This document shows, piece by piece, positions 55,354 through 63,914 of a DNA stretch of 64,000 bases. Position 1 is the stretch's first letter; each line of letters opens with the position of its first letter. The notes under the pieces are model-generated. The model was not told the DNA's origin, searched no databases, and saw nothing but the letters and a program-made list of their open reading frames with translations. The translations under genes were made by a program, and so were the position numbers. Origin of the DNA: JAWXBR01 sp034440235 (GTDB lineage: Bacteria; Bacteroidota; Ignavibacteria; Kapaibacteriales; Kapaibacteriaceae); the NCBI GenBank assembly GCA_034440235.1, contig JAWXBR010000025.1, positions 98,097 through 162,096 of the forward strand, written 5' to 3'.

Positions 55354-57840
55354 TCATCTGGTGATACACAATACTATTTCCCTTGTTTGATTGCCAACTC
55401 GGAGCGCCAGCACGTAGGTTCCAATCGGCAGAGCGGAAGTGTCTACAGAAAGTTTTGCTTGCTTTGCGGAGGCCTGCTGTTGTAGTTGATTCGTAAGGTC
55501 CATTGACGCCTGCCCAAGAGTTCCGATTGCAACGAGAGATTCCACTTCACCCGCTTTAGACGGATTATCGACCGTGATCGTAACCCGATTCTTCGCAGGG
55601 TTCGGAAAAGCGGCGAGATGGAGATACGTCGAGACCTCATCACTCGTGATGTTTGTTGCAGTTGGCTTGACAGTGATAAGTGCGGAATCTGTTGCTACGT
55701 AAAGCACGCCATTTGTGTCGACCGTCATGTCGTTGATGCGGGCTACTGAAACCCACCCCTCTACATCATGCCACGTTTCACCGTCATTATTGCTTGAAAT
55801 GAGGCCACCACGCGTCCGTGAGGCGTATAATGTGCCGAATGTATTCTCTGCAAAGAGCAAAGGGTTCAACAGTGCAGGACCGCCATAGATATCGTGATAC
55901 ACTTCTTGCCACGTCCTGCCATTGTCCGCACTTCGCACGATGATGTTGTCATCTTGTCTACGCGTTGCCACAGAAGCTTCCTTCGAAACAATCGACATGG
56001 TGGCCAGGATCGTGCCGATTTGGGTTACGTGCAGGTCCATGATGTGTACATCATGCTCGGAGACATTTGCTACACGTGACCACTCGGTGCCGTCATTAGT
56101 ACTTCGCCAGATCCCGGTACCGTAGTCCGTTGCCACATTATTACTGTCTATATGGCGCGTACCACCCAACCCTGCTAGTAAGTCTCCATCAAGCGTGTAA
56201 ACGAGCGATTGCACACGTTGCACACCAAGCGAATCAGTGGGCAATCCAACACCGACGTTAGTCCACGTTCCGTTCTTCCATGAGAACACCGAATCGGCAA
56301 CTGCAAACACAGTCGAATCGAATGCCTCGACATAACGGAGGTGACGACCTGCACCGGGCACGACTGCCACAGTATCAAGAGTCCTGCCATTGTCCCGGCT
56401 CCGGAGCAGCTTCAGAGGTCGGCCTGTCACTGCGTACATGCCCCCACGGGTATTCCACACGCTACGTCCTGCAACGTATTCAGTGTATTCAGGGTTCGGG
56501 ACATTGGAAAGCAGATCTAGATTGAAAAGTTGCCAAATGCTGTCGCCAGAACGTGCATTGTAAAGGGCTCGATATCTAGCATTCGAAACTGTGACGCTCT
56601 GGTTATCAGCAGCAGAGACCGTCGATAGTTGTCCGACAAACATGTAGTAAGGTGCTTCTGCTATAATCCTACCCGGGGTTGCGACCTCGGTGGTGAGCCA
56701 CCTTTTTCCACCATCGGTGGTTTGTAGTAAGCTAACATGACTGCTGGCTAAGTATGTAGAATCGTCAAGCTGAAAAGCATCTCCGAAGGGCATTACATTG
56801 GAAAACAACTCTACAGCACGAAGCTCCTGCAATGGTATGCGCCAGAGACCTTTAGCAGTAGCGACTAGACCGCAATCGTCGTGAGTAATGGTTACCCCAC
56901 GTCCACCACGTATCTGCGATCCTACATTTCCTCTGTCTATCCATGTGCGCATTGTATCGGTCGTGGTCAGCACGTTGCCATCGTCCAACAGTATGGTGAG
57001 CTGGTTGCCTCGTACTGCATACCATAACACTTGTCCGTTAAATTCACCGGAAGTCACTACGCGACTGCTATTAACAAAACGAATCGTGTCGAGCCGTTGC
57101 CACGTTAAGCCTGTATCGCGTTTTGCATATAAGCCCCCGTACTGAGGGCCGGAACTCTGAACACAAGAAATCAAGAGTGAGTCATTCCATTCATGAAACC
57201 ACCTGGTCTGACTTTGAAAACGCACGTCACGTTGCCAGGACCGCCCCGCATCACTAGTTGCCATTACGCTGTCATCTGTTACGCTAGCAAGCGCTCCGGA
57301 TCTCATCTTGAGGATTGCGTAGGGTACTTGTGGAATCCTAGCCTGTTTGACATTGGACCATGTTTTTGCGGCGTCAATACTGATTGTCACCCCGTTGCCT
57401 CCTACAGCGACGAGGGTGTCGCCGAAGTTATACGTTACCTGTTTGGCCTCATTCTTGATTCCAGAAAGCGGGGTTGAACTACGGAGGAGGTTCAGATCTT
57501 TATCGTATATGAACGTGCTGCATTCTTCCCAAGGATATTTATCGTAAACCGTACAAGCGATATACGTATCAGCAACCGTCCATTGACATTCGAGCAATGC
57601 CGTTCGTAATGGAAGAATTTCCGGGCAATTCCAAGTTCTAAGGTCCCTTGTGGTATAGGTCAGATTGGAGGATGCAGCGCAAAACACATGTTGGCTGTCA
57701 ACACCAAATCTGGGTTTGAAGTCGGAATCAACCCCTTGTCCATACAGTGCCTGAAAAAGGTATTGCCGTTCCGATACCTGAGAGGACAGAGTGCTAACAA
57801 GTATGATAAAGCCTAAGATTATTATAATCAGCCTTGCCAT
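55354..57840 (-). CDS. BNR/sialidase-type repeat protein with T9SS sorting domain
   Basis: 828 residues. Signal peptide (about 1-20). Repeated Asp-box elements such as SIDAAKTWSNV, TSDAGRSWQRD, TTDGGKRWLTT, SRDNGRTLDTV, STNDGTEWSRV, SADNGRTWQEV and SNNDGETWHDV (SxDxGxTW type) show a BNR/Vps10-like propeller. The C-terminal 90 residues from LAAFPNPAKNRVTI form a type-A sorting domain ending LALRVGNQTREIVL. No sialidase catalytic residues can be assigned, so the ligand or substrate is unknown. It is 66 bp downstream of a Cys-rich secreted protein gene, inside the IS-bounded island; codon use and the lack of the ARGGGGCT motif differ from the flanks. Confidence 0.83.
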   Translation of the reverse strand: MARLIIIILGFIILVSTLSSQVSERQYLFQALYGQGVDSDFKPRFGVDSQHVFCAASSNLTYTTRDLRTWNCPEILPLRTALLECQWTVADTYIACTVYDKYPWEECSTFIYDKDLNLLRSSTPLSGIKNEAKQVTYNFGDTLVAVGGNGVTISIDAAKTWSNVKQARIPQVPYAILKMRSGALASVTDDSVMATSDAGRSWQRDVRFQSQTRWFHEWNDSLLISCVQSSGPQYGGLYAKRDTGLTWQRLDTIRFVNSSRVVTSGEFNGQVLWYAVRGNQLTILLDDGNVLTTTDTMRTWIDRGNVGSQIRGGRGVTITHDDCGLVATAKGLWRIPLQELRAVELFSNVMPFGDAFQLDDSTYLASSHVSLLQTTDGGKRWLTTEVATPGRIIAEAPYYMFVGQLSTVSAADNQSVTVSNARYRALYNARSGDSIWQLFNLDLLSNVPNPEYTEYVAGRSVWNTRGGMYAVTGRPLKLLRSRDNGRTLDTVAVVPGAGRHLRYVEAFDSTVFAVADSVFSWKNGTWTNVGVGLPTDSLGVQRVQSLVYTLDGDLLAGLGGTRHIDSNNVATDYGTGIWRSTNDGTEWSRVANVSEHDVHIMDLHVTQIGTILATMSIVSKEASVATRRQDDNIIVRSADNGRTWQEVYHDIYGGPALLNPLLFAENTFGTLYASRTRGGLISSNNDGETWHDVEGWVSVARINDMTVDTNGVLYVATDSALITVKPTATNITSDEVSTYLHLAAFPNPAKNRVTITVDNPSKAGEVESLVAIGTLGQASMDLTNQLQQQASAKQAKLSVDTSALPIGTYVLALRVGNQTREIVLCITR

Positions 57841-57906
57841 GTGTACTCCGGATTAGAAAACGGGTGGACGAACGATCCACCCGTATTTCAATTTACATCA
57901 TTCGGT

Positions 57907-58500
57907 TCAGGGACACGGACATGTGGAGATGTATGAGCACTCCCACGTTGTACATCCTGTTGTGCAATCGCCTAATGGCGAACATATCTCCATGACAGTT
58001 CTCACGCACGGAGCTAAAGGACCCATGTTCTCATACTCAACCCGAATTACACAGCATTTGGAGTCGGCGCAGGGCTCCCAACAAATCCCAACCATCCGCC
58101 AGCACTTAGGAATCGCGAACATGTAGCACGCTACATCACCGAAGTTAGGTATGCTGTAGTTAAAGAAATTGCCACAGCATACATCGAACTTTCCCTGAAT
58201 CGCGGCAATTAAGTTTGCAAGCGGAATGCCTGAACCTACCGGGGGGCAAATCTTCTTGATCTTAATCACGTAGTGCTGAGCCAAGTTATCGTCATTGCAC
58301 TCGCCGATGACAGTAGGAGGCGAATATCTTTTGTAACAGACTGTAACTGGCACGACGTAGGTAGTACCCAACCAGCAGACATTGACATTTAATGTCGCAT
58401 CTGAGGAGCCACTGGGGCAATCGCAATCGAACAAAGACGCTCGTGCAGGTATACAACAAAGCAACACGAGAACTGATAGCACAGACAAAAACCGTTTCAT
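57907..58500 (-). CDS. cysteine-rich secreted protein of unknown function
   Basis: 197 residues from ATG 58500 (the frame starts at 58545 but the signal peptide begins at 58500). Signal peptide with cleavage after ARA (about residue 21). The mature part has about 21 cysteines in about 175 residues, several as CC pairs, and a CPCP end, so it is probably heavily disulfide-bonded outside the cell. No family recognised. Transcribed ahead of the BNR/T9SS gene, probably as one unit; the pairing suggests a joint surface role. It lies in the IS-bounded island. Confidence 0.72.
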   Translation of the reverse strand: MKRFLSVLSVLVLLCCIPARASLFDCDCPSGSSDATLNVNVCWLGTTYVVPVTVCYKRYSPPTVIGECNDDNLAQHYVIKIKKICPPVGSGIPLANLIAAIQGKFDVCCGNFFNYSIPNFGDVACYMFAIPKCWRMVGICWEPCADSKCCVIRVEYENMGPLAPCVRTVMEICSPLGDCTTGCTTWECSYISTCPCP

Positions 58501-58878
58501 AACAATACTCCAAAAATTGGAAAGTATGGTGCGACTGCGTTTCATCGCACCTTCATTATCGGCTTACCTCAGTTTATGCCGGAGGTCAAACCGACACTAA
58601 CATTTATGCGGAGAGGTCAGCCGCGATCCGATTTACGGGGTAAAGTTGAACCTAGCAATGACATGAACGTGTCATTTTTCGTCATAAAATCTCCAGTCCT
58701 ATCTTGTAATATGTATTGCATCTAATGTAACAAATGCCTCAATTCCGTGTTGTTATTAGACCTTGCTCTGTATGTTAGCAATGCTTTCCGTTCCTACCCG
58801 CCATTCGTCGAAGGGCTGACCACTCTGACACGATCAATACAGTAGTCTTTCGATCTAGTATTTGCCACAACCGTAGTC
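58501..58878. other. AT-rich divergent intergenic region
   Basis: 378 bp between the Cys-rich gene (minus) and the response-regulator gene (plus). It holds both promoters. I see no RNA gene or clear ORF, and no strong hairpin. Confidence 0.5.
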
Positions 58879-59535
58879 ATGTATCGAACGGAGTTTAGCG
58901 TGACCAGCTCTCCCCGAGAACCTGTGCGTGTAGTAATCGTAGACAGCGACCCAGTCTTCAAGACTGGTTTGCTATCGTACGTTAATAGATATCCAGACCT
59001 AGAGGTCGTGAAGGCTGCGGCCAGTGCGAGTGAGGCTATTATGCTCGCGGATAAATTTCCGTCCGCTATTGATCTCATCGTAACAGAAGTGCGGCTGCGT
59101 GGCGCATGCGGCTTTCATATCTGCCATCATGTCAACAAACTCCATCTCAACATTAAAACCGTAATCGTCACGAGCCAATACACCGATGAAGCAATCATCT
59201 GGGCCAGGCATATGCATGCCCACGGCTTCTTGCGAAAAAACGTTGAACCGAAAGATATTGCCACAAGTATCCTATCCGTCTGTGACGGGAGTTACACTTG
59301 GCCCGTCACGGCACTGGATGCACAATTGCACGATGATAAGAACCGCGCATTGACGAAAACAGAGGAGGAGATTCTGGAATTGTTGGTGAAGGCAAACATG
59401 AAGCCACCTGAAATTGCACTGCGACTCAACAGGAGCGAAGCCACGATACTCAATCACAAACGGTCTATCATGGCAAAATTGGGGGTTAAGGATTCCATTG
59501 GACTAGGCAAGTATGAATTCCTCCTAGACTATTGA
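58879..59535 (+). CDS. NarL/FixJ-type response regulator lacking the phospho-acceptor Asp
   Basis: 218 residues. The receiver domain (about 16-135) aligns with NarL: IVDSDP in place of the acidic IDDHP pocket, IDLIVTEVRL where Glu 70 occupies the usual phospho-Asp place, VIVTSQ, and GFLRKNVEP with the conserved Lys 120. The C-terminal LuxR-type HTH is complete (LTKTEEEILELLVKANMKPP, then ATILNHKRSIMAKLGV). With Asp replaced by Glu and the pocket altered, phosphorylation is unlikely; it may act in a fixed or ligand-controlled state. No histidine kinase is nearby. It is divergent from the Cys-rich/BNR pair, its probable target. Confidence 0.88.
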   Translation: MYRTEFSVTSSPREPVRVVIVDSDPVFKTGLLSYVNRYPDLEVVKAAASASEAIMLADKFPSAIDLIVTEVRLRGACGFHICHHVNKLHLNIKTVIVTSQYTDEAIIWARHMHAHGFLRKNVEPKDIATSILSVCDGSYTWPVTALDAQLHDDKNRALTKTEEEILELLVKANMKPPEIALRLNRSEATILNHKRSIMAKLGVKDSIGLGKYEFLLDY

Positions 59536-59689
59536 TCAGCGAGTCCGCTCTTGATGTCAGAGTCAAAGAATATTCTTAGCGGTCACTGATATATATAACT
59601 CAGGAATCATTTTACGCTCTCGACCCAAAGCATTCTCCGTTCATCTGCTGGCCTAGCTCTATTCTTCTCAAGGACTTCAAGGTGCTCCG

Positions 59690-59851
59690 CTAACCAATGG
59701 TCACGCTTCACGCGAGGCAGCCATTGCCATGATGTATGTGCTCGCAGTACACGCGGAAAAAACGTGGCGCAAACTCGATCGCTTCGATCACATTCCAAAC
59801 GTCATTCAAGGAATTGTTTATGAAGATGGACTGCTGAAGAAGGCCGCTTAA
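59690..59851 (+). pseudogene. C-terminal remnant of an IS256-family transposase
   Basis: The frame ending TAA at 59849-59851 reads TNGHASREAAIAMMYVLAVH and then AEKTWRKLDRFDHIPNVIQG, which is the C-terminal end of IS256/mutator transposases (SR-x-A-TLxMVFKLxxxAEKxWRxL pattern). The upstream 350 residues are missing; the sequence before about 59690 (to 59536) has no recognisable gene. It lies 17 bp before the broken DUF2339 gene. Confidence 0.8.
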
Positions 59852-59867
59852 TTCACACGACCACAGG

Positions 59868-61508
59868 ATGCCTCATCCACAACATTTGGAAGTATCTCTT
59901 ATGTCGGCAGTATTCGGCATGGCGGTGCCAGCGGCGTTGCCTACGGACAGCATAAACACGGCTGGACTTCACACATACATTCTCTTGCTCGACGTCGCAC
60001 TCGTGGCCGTTGTACTTGGCACAAAGCGTTGGCGCATTATTATGTCGATCGCAGCCGCCGGCACCTGGATCTGGTGGGGGGTGTGGTGTTCAGCCGTGTC
60101 GACAGAACAGCTTGTTACCGATAGAGGTCTTGCGTTGATGTTACTCGGTGCAGGTGGCGTGCTTTTTAGCATTGCCGATCTATTGTGTCTTCGTGCTGGT
60201 ATTCGTTTTGATAAGGTGCTGGAAAGGGGCTTGTCTTCTGCATCTGCAGTTACGTGGCTCGGCTTCCTTGTGGCTGTTGTCGAACCCACGCCTCAGATTC
60301 ATCAACTTACTTTTCTGATTGCAGGTGCCTGGTTTGCTATAGCTGCATGGTTGTCATCAAGACTAGTAGTAAACGAGCGTGCCGCTATGTCGCAGTACAC
60401 CTCGCTCGCACTAGTGTCTTGTGTAGCAGCCGCGTTTATCATTGTAGAGTGGGATGCCCCCTATGCTTATATAGTGGCACAGAGCGTGTCCTGCGCTCCT
60501 TAGCCGCACTAAGTGGCGTGCGCAGCGTTTTACGCTAGTCCTTCAGTAATAGACGTAGCAGGAACCGCATTGCTCACCTTCGTGGTTGTTGCAGTGTCCG
60601 GTTGGTGGGTTGCAGTAAATCTGAGCAATCGAGCATTCTGGGACCTCAATCGGTTGATGTGGTTGATACGAATTGCGACGTGTCTGCTACTATTTATCGC
60701 ACTGCATTATGAGATAGTAAGATATTTTATGAATGGGGCATCCTACTTAACTAAAGACTCTTCGTTAAACGTAAACTGGCAACAGTATTTAAGTGGAGTC
60801 GTAGCGCCTTCGGTTGGAGTGCTTGTTGCATCGTTGTGTATCGTGCTCGCACTTCGCATCAGAAGCTCAGCCTTGCACACAGCTGCAATTATTGCGATAG
60901 CTGTAGGCACTATTCTGTGGTTTGTAAATGGGTTTTACTTTGCACCCCACGAATACTATACGCCTATTCTTAATGCGCGTGTCATTACAGGTTTTGTGCT
61001 TATCGCTGCACTCGTGCTTACCTATAGAATGCGAAAGGGTATAGCGGACGAAAAACTCAGACTCGCACAACGATGGTTAGCAGGATTGGCGCTTCTTCTC
61101 GTGACGTTTGAACTGAGCAGCCTTGAAGCCGTGTGGAGCACCTATGTACAGCTTCAGAGAATCGACTTTAGTGGCAATACGTATGTGAGCTACGAACATG
61201 TACATGCTCTGTGGAATCAGTTTCATCTTATCCTCTCTGGCACATGGATATGATATGCTTCTGTATTGCTCGTGATAGGTTTCATACGCAGGTTGCAGAT
61301 TGTGCGCATAACTGCGATGGGACTACTCGGACTCTCGATTCTAAAAGTCTTCTTGTACGATCTCTCGTTCCTTGGACAGCCTTACAGAATTGTGTCCTTT
61401 ATCGTTCTAGGCCTCATCCTTATCGGCGCATCGTACATGTACGCACGTTTCCGCAATTCTATTTTCGGCGTAAACGATGACGCAAAAGACCCATCTCAAG
61501 CCCCTTAA
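59868..61508 (+). pseudogene. broken DUF2339 large membrane protein
   Basis: Three open segments lie in one frame: 59868-60503, 60513-61253 and 61266-61508. The first two are separated by TAG/TAA at 60501-60512; in that span another frame reads ERVLRSLAALSGVRSV, which suits the family, so two compensating frameshifts are likely. The second and third are separated by a TGA at 61251-61253 in an otherwise continuous WI*YASVLLVIGF. The last part GLSILKVFLYDLSFLGQPYR with IVSFIVLGLILIGASYMYARF is the DUF2339 C-terminal signature. The N-terminal third is lost, replaced by the IS256 scrap. About 14 membrane helices remain recognisable. Confidence 0.82.
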
Positions 61509-61510
61509 CA

Positions 61511-61590
61511 CGATTAGACTGCTTTCAAAACGATTAGACTGCTTTCAAAACGATTAGACTACTTTTAACACGATTAGACTACTTCTGACC
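61511..61590. repeat. four 20-bp tandem repeats at the copper amine oxidase stop codon
   Basis: CGATTAGACT occurs at 61511, 61531, 61551 and 61571, exactly 20 bp apart, with intervening GCTTTCAAAA or ACTTTTAACA. The TAG stop of the oxidase gene (61579-61581) is in the rightmost unit. An AGCCCCTT octamer (61499-61506) abuts the left end. Confidence 0.9.
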
Positions 61591-63723
61591 GCTCACATCA
61601 TTCTGGCGAACTGTGGGGTTCTGTGTGAAAAATCCAGTGGGAAGAATCTTGAAGCCGGTGTGAACCGCCGGCATAATGGGCCAGTCTTCGGGACGTGCAA
61701 AATGGGTAACGTTGAACGTGTACCACAACACGACGTCTTTACGAAGAATCGATTCGTTGTTTAGGATGTACTTGGGAAGTCCGTCATCGCCCGACGATTG
61801 ATTCGGATAATCTCCCGCACCAAACAACTCGTTCTCTCTGTAACGAGTAACCCACAAATCATGAATCAGAAAAGAGGCTCGACGCCTTGCAAGGTTGCTT
61901 GCATCGAGGAATGACGGTGGACCATCATTCGGATGTAGTGTGTACGCAGTGGGTATACCAATGCTACTTGTTTTCGTCGAGGCAATTTTCCAGCTACGCC
62001 CTGCATCGGCGTTAGAATTGGTTGTGGCTTCTTTTTCGTAGCGGAATTCCCAATCGTCCATCATAATTGCATTGCCGAAAGGATTCTCCTTCCCAACGGG
62101 ACGTCGCACCATGTCAACTTCAGATACAACGTTTGCCGTGTCGTCGATATCCATGTCGAGACGGACATTAAAAAAGTGCTGATGTGAAGGGGCTAGAAGA
62201 TTCTTTGCAATAAGGTGCGCCAGTTTCTGATTTCCCTCAGAGCCCGCATAAACAGTGTCCTGCGTGCCTTTTGTTAACAGTATGCCTGACAGAGCTGCGT
62301 CGAAAGTAATTGTGCCGTTGAGATTGAAAATCCAGCTTAGAGCGTAGTCGTAGTTCCCAATAGTCGACGTTTGAGTGATTACTAGTTCGCGTCCACGTTC
62401 CTCCATGTGCGCTCCACTCATCACGTCATAATGTTTCCACGCCAGGCCCGCATCGGCTTCGTAGATAGCAACGATATTCTCGCGGTAGCTCACATCACCA
62501 TTCGACGCAACTGCAGGCAAGCCAGTCATGAATGCATTACTTGGCACGTCTTTCCCGCGCACGAGAGGAGCAGCAAGCATGCCTATGCCATACTCACCCA
62601 CGTCGAATGCACTACGCCAAATCCAATGCGAAGCGGTGTCGCCGTAAGGCACAACCATCTCACTTACAGACATTCTGTACGCAATACTTCTTGCACCATT
62701 GGCAATGCGTTGATTGCCGTTGCGTGCGATGTTGTTGGAATTATAAGAAAGGGTATAAATGGTTAGTCCTTCGCGCTGATGCATCAGGTACCTGAACGAC
62801 CACGGACCCCATTCCACAAGACTGCCATCGGTTTGTATCGAGGCGTTCTTTGCTGGTGCATTGCGGCCCGTTCTGGCATTACGTTTCGCGTTGACATTAC
62901 GGGTCGTGTTGACATTACGGGTCGCGTTGACATTGCCGTTCTCACCTTCACTGATGCGTCCAGTTGATTTTCGGTCTTTGTCGCGCAGCAGGGTTTCACG
63001 CATGAACATGTTTGGTTCGGGCAAGGGCACGATTGGCCGGTCGAGCACCTCGAGGACGATGCGACGCGAAATATTCACCAAGGCAGCGAGGCCCTCTATT
63101 GGTTGGTCGTATGCATTTACGCCGTTTTGTTTAACAAAGGCAAGCGCGCGAGCCATTCTATCGGAAAATGCCGAGGTAGGTACACCGCTTGCCCACACAT
63201 CAATTGCTATGTTAGAATCTGCAAGCCCCCTACGAGCAATTGCATTTTTCCATCGCTCGTTCGCGCGTAGCAGTGACATGACAGTATCCATGTCGTCGGT
63301 GTAGATCATTGGCTGCACACCATCGAGCCTACGTACTTCGCTCACAGATTCGGATGTCACGTCAACCACGACCTCGAACACGCGTTTGTTTTCTGCATCA
63401 TGCACTACTGCAAACATTTCGCGTGGTATTGCCGAGACATTTCTCGGCGACCTATTTGTCACTGAGTCATGCATCTCTCTAAGAATTGCATGTTTATCGG
63501 GTTGGCGCAGATCAAGGCTAACGATACGTCCATTCGCGGGCCAGCGACTATCTGTCTTCATCACACGAACGGCCACTTCAAGTTCTGCCACCGTTGGTGG
63601 ACGCAGGGGATGTAGTTGTATATCGGAAGGGGTCCGAAGGCTAGGGGTCTTGGGTGTTTTCTGAGCGACAGCGCAGAACGTAACGAGCGAGAGTGCTGAA
63701 AGTATAGCAACTAGGGTTCGCAT
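61579..63723 (-). CDS. exported copper amine oxidase
   Basis: 714 residues from ATG 63723; the open frame extends to 63873, but that part lies in the terminator repeats and lacks a signal. Signal peptide (cleavage after AVAQ, residue 21). Catalytic domain: SAFDVGEYGIG with the catalytic base Asp 374, the cofactor motif IGNYDYALSW (Tyr 458 becomes topaquinone), copper ligands PSHQHFF (His 514, 516) and the third His in MPAVHTGFKILP near the C-terminus. It oxidises primary amines to aldehydes with H2O2 and ammonia, in the periplasm or outside. Residues about 262-290 hold an Asn/Arg repeat (NVNATR NVNTTR NVNAKR) that is not part of the family. Confidence 0.9.
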   Translation of the reverse strand: MRTLVAILSALSLVTFCAVAQKTPKTPSLRTPSDIQLHPLRPPTVAELEVAVRVMKTDSRWPANGRIVSLDLRQPDKHAILREMHDSVTNRSPRNVSAIPREMFAVVHDAENKRVFEVVVDVTSESVSEVRRLDGVQPMIYTDDMDTVMSLLRANERWKNAIARRGLADSNIAIDVWASGVPTSAFSDRMARALAFVKQNGVNAYDQPIEGLAALVNISRRIVLEVLDRPIVPLPEPNMFMRETLLRDKDRKSTGRISEGENGNVNATRNVNTTRNVNAKRNARTGRNAPAKNASIQTDGSLVEWGPWSFRYLMHQREGLTIYTLSYNSNNIARNGNQRIANGARSIAYRMSVSEMVVPYGDTASHWIWRSAFDVGEYGIGMLAAPLVRGKDVPSNAFMTGLPAVASNGDVSYRENIVAIYEADAGLAWKHYDVMSGAHMEERGRELVITQTSTIGNYDYALSWIFNLNGTITFDAALSGILLTKGTQDTVYAGSEGNQKLAHLIAKNLLAPSHQHFFNVRLDMDIDDTANVVSEVDMVRRPVGKENPFGNAIMMDDWEFRYEKEATTNSNADAGRSWKIASTKTSSIGIPTAYTLHPNDGPPSFLDASNLARRRASFLIHDLWVTRYRENELFGAGDYPNQSSGDDGLPKYILNNESILRKDVVLWYTFNVTHFARPEDWPIMPAVHTGFKILPTGFFTQNPTVRQNDVSGQK
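62885..62945. repeat. 18-bp tandem repeat in the copper amine oxidase gene
   Basis: GTTGACATTACGGGTCGT/C is present in about three copies (plus-strand sense), encoding the NVNATR, NVNTTR and NVNAKR units between the N-terminal and catalytic domains. Confidence 0.8.
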
Positions 63724-63779
63724 TCTGTCCTGTGTAGTGGAGTTGATTACGCTGCAAAAATCATCACGTCGTTTGGAAT

Positions 63780-63872
63780 GACAGCGGGGAAAAACAAATA
63801 GCCCCAGATAGCGGATTGACAGCGGGGAAAAACAAAAAGCCCCAGATAGCGGATTGACAGCGGGAAAAAACA
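63780..63872. repeat. 38-bp tandem repeats made from the 5S terminator's right arm
   Basis: Units start at 63780, 63818 and 63856 (GACAGCGGGGAAAAACAAA). Read on the minus strand each is TGGGGCTTTTTGTTTTTC followed by CCCGCTGTCAATCCGCTATC, i.e. the terminator's descending arm and T-tract plus the downstream 20 bp, repeated three times. Confidence 0.88.
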
Positions 63873-63905
63873 AAAAGCCCCAACTAGAAACCTAGTGGGG
63901 CTTTT
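63873..63905 (-). terminator. Rho-independent terminator of the rRNA operon
   Basis: In the minus direction AAAAGCCCCACTAG-GTTT-CTAGTTGGGGCTTTTT forms a strong hairpin with one bulged base and a T-tract. It lies about 10 bp after the 5S end. Confidence 0.92.
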
Positions 63906-63914
63906 AAAGAAAGA

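Larger units (their letters stand above)
5180..63231. repeat. dispersed octamer ARGGGGCT, 40 sites
   Basis: Plus-strand sites start at 5180, 14139, 20178, 21066, 27109, 28215, 28247, 29859, 34718, 36632, 38478, 38574, 39990, 41823, 43240, 43952, 49155, 50636, 60224 and 62187. Minus-strand sites (AGCCCCYT) start at 10411, 14670, 17382, 18934, 21510, 22730, 27127, 27920, 34533, 37509, 37556, 39339, 42370, 44367, 49941, 49954, 52288, 53334, 61499 and 63224. 27 are AAGGGGCT and 13 AGGGGGCT. The scan was by eye, so a few may be missed. Nearly all lie inside genes. Confidence 0.8.

Noticed and set aside
61511..61590. Regular short repeats that could suggest a CRISPR array
   Set aside because: Units are 20 bp with no unique spacers, adjacent to a stop codon, and no cas genes are present. 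The same holds for the repeats at 25621, 38478 and 63780.
5180..63231. ARGGGGCT as pieces of terminators
   Set aside because: Only one pair (27109/27127) forms a hairpin; almost all other sites lie singly inside coding regions.
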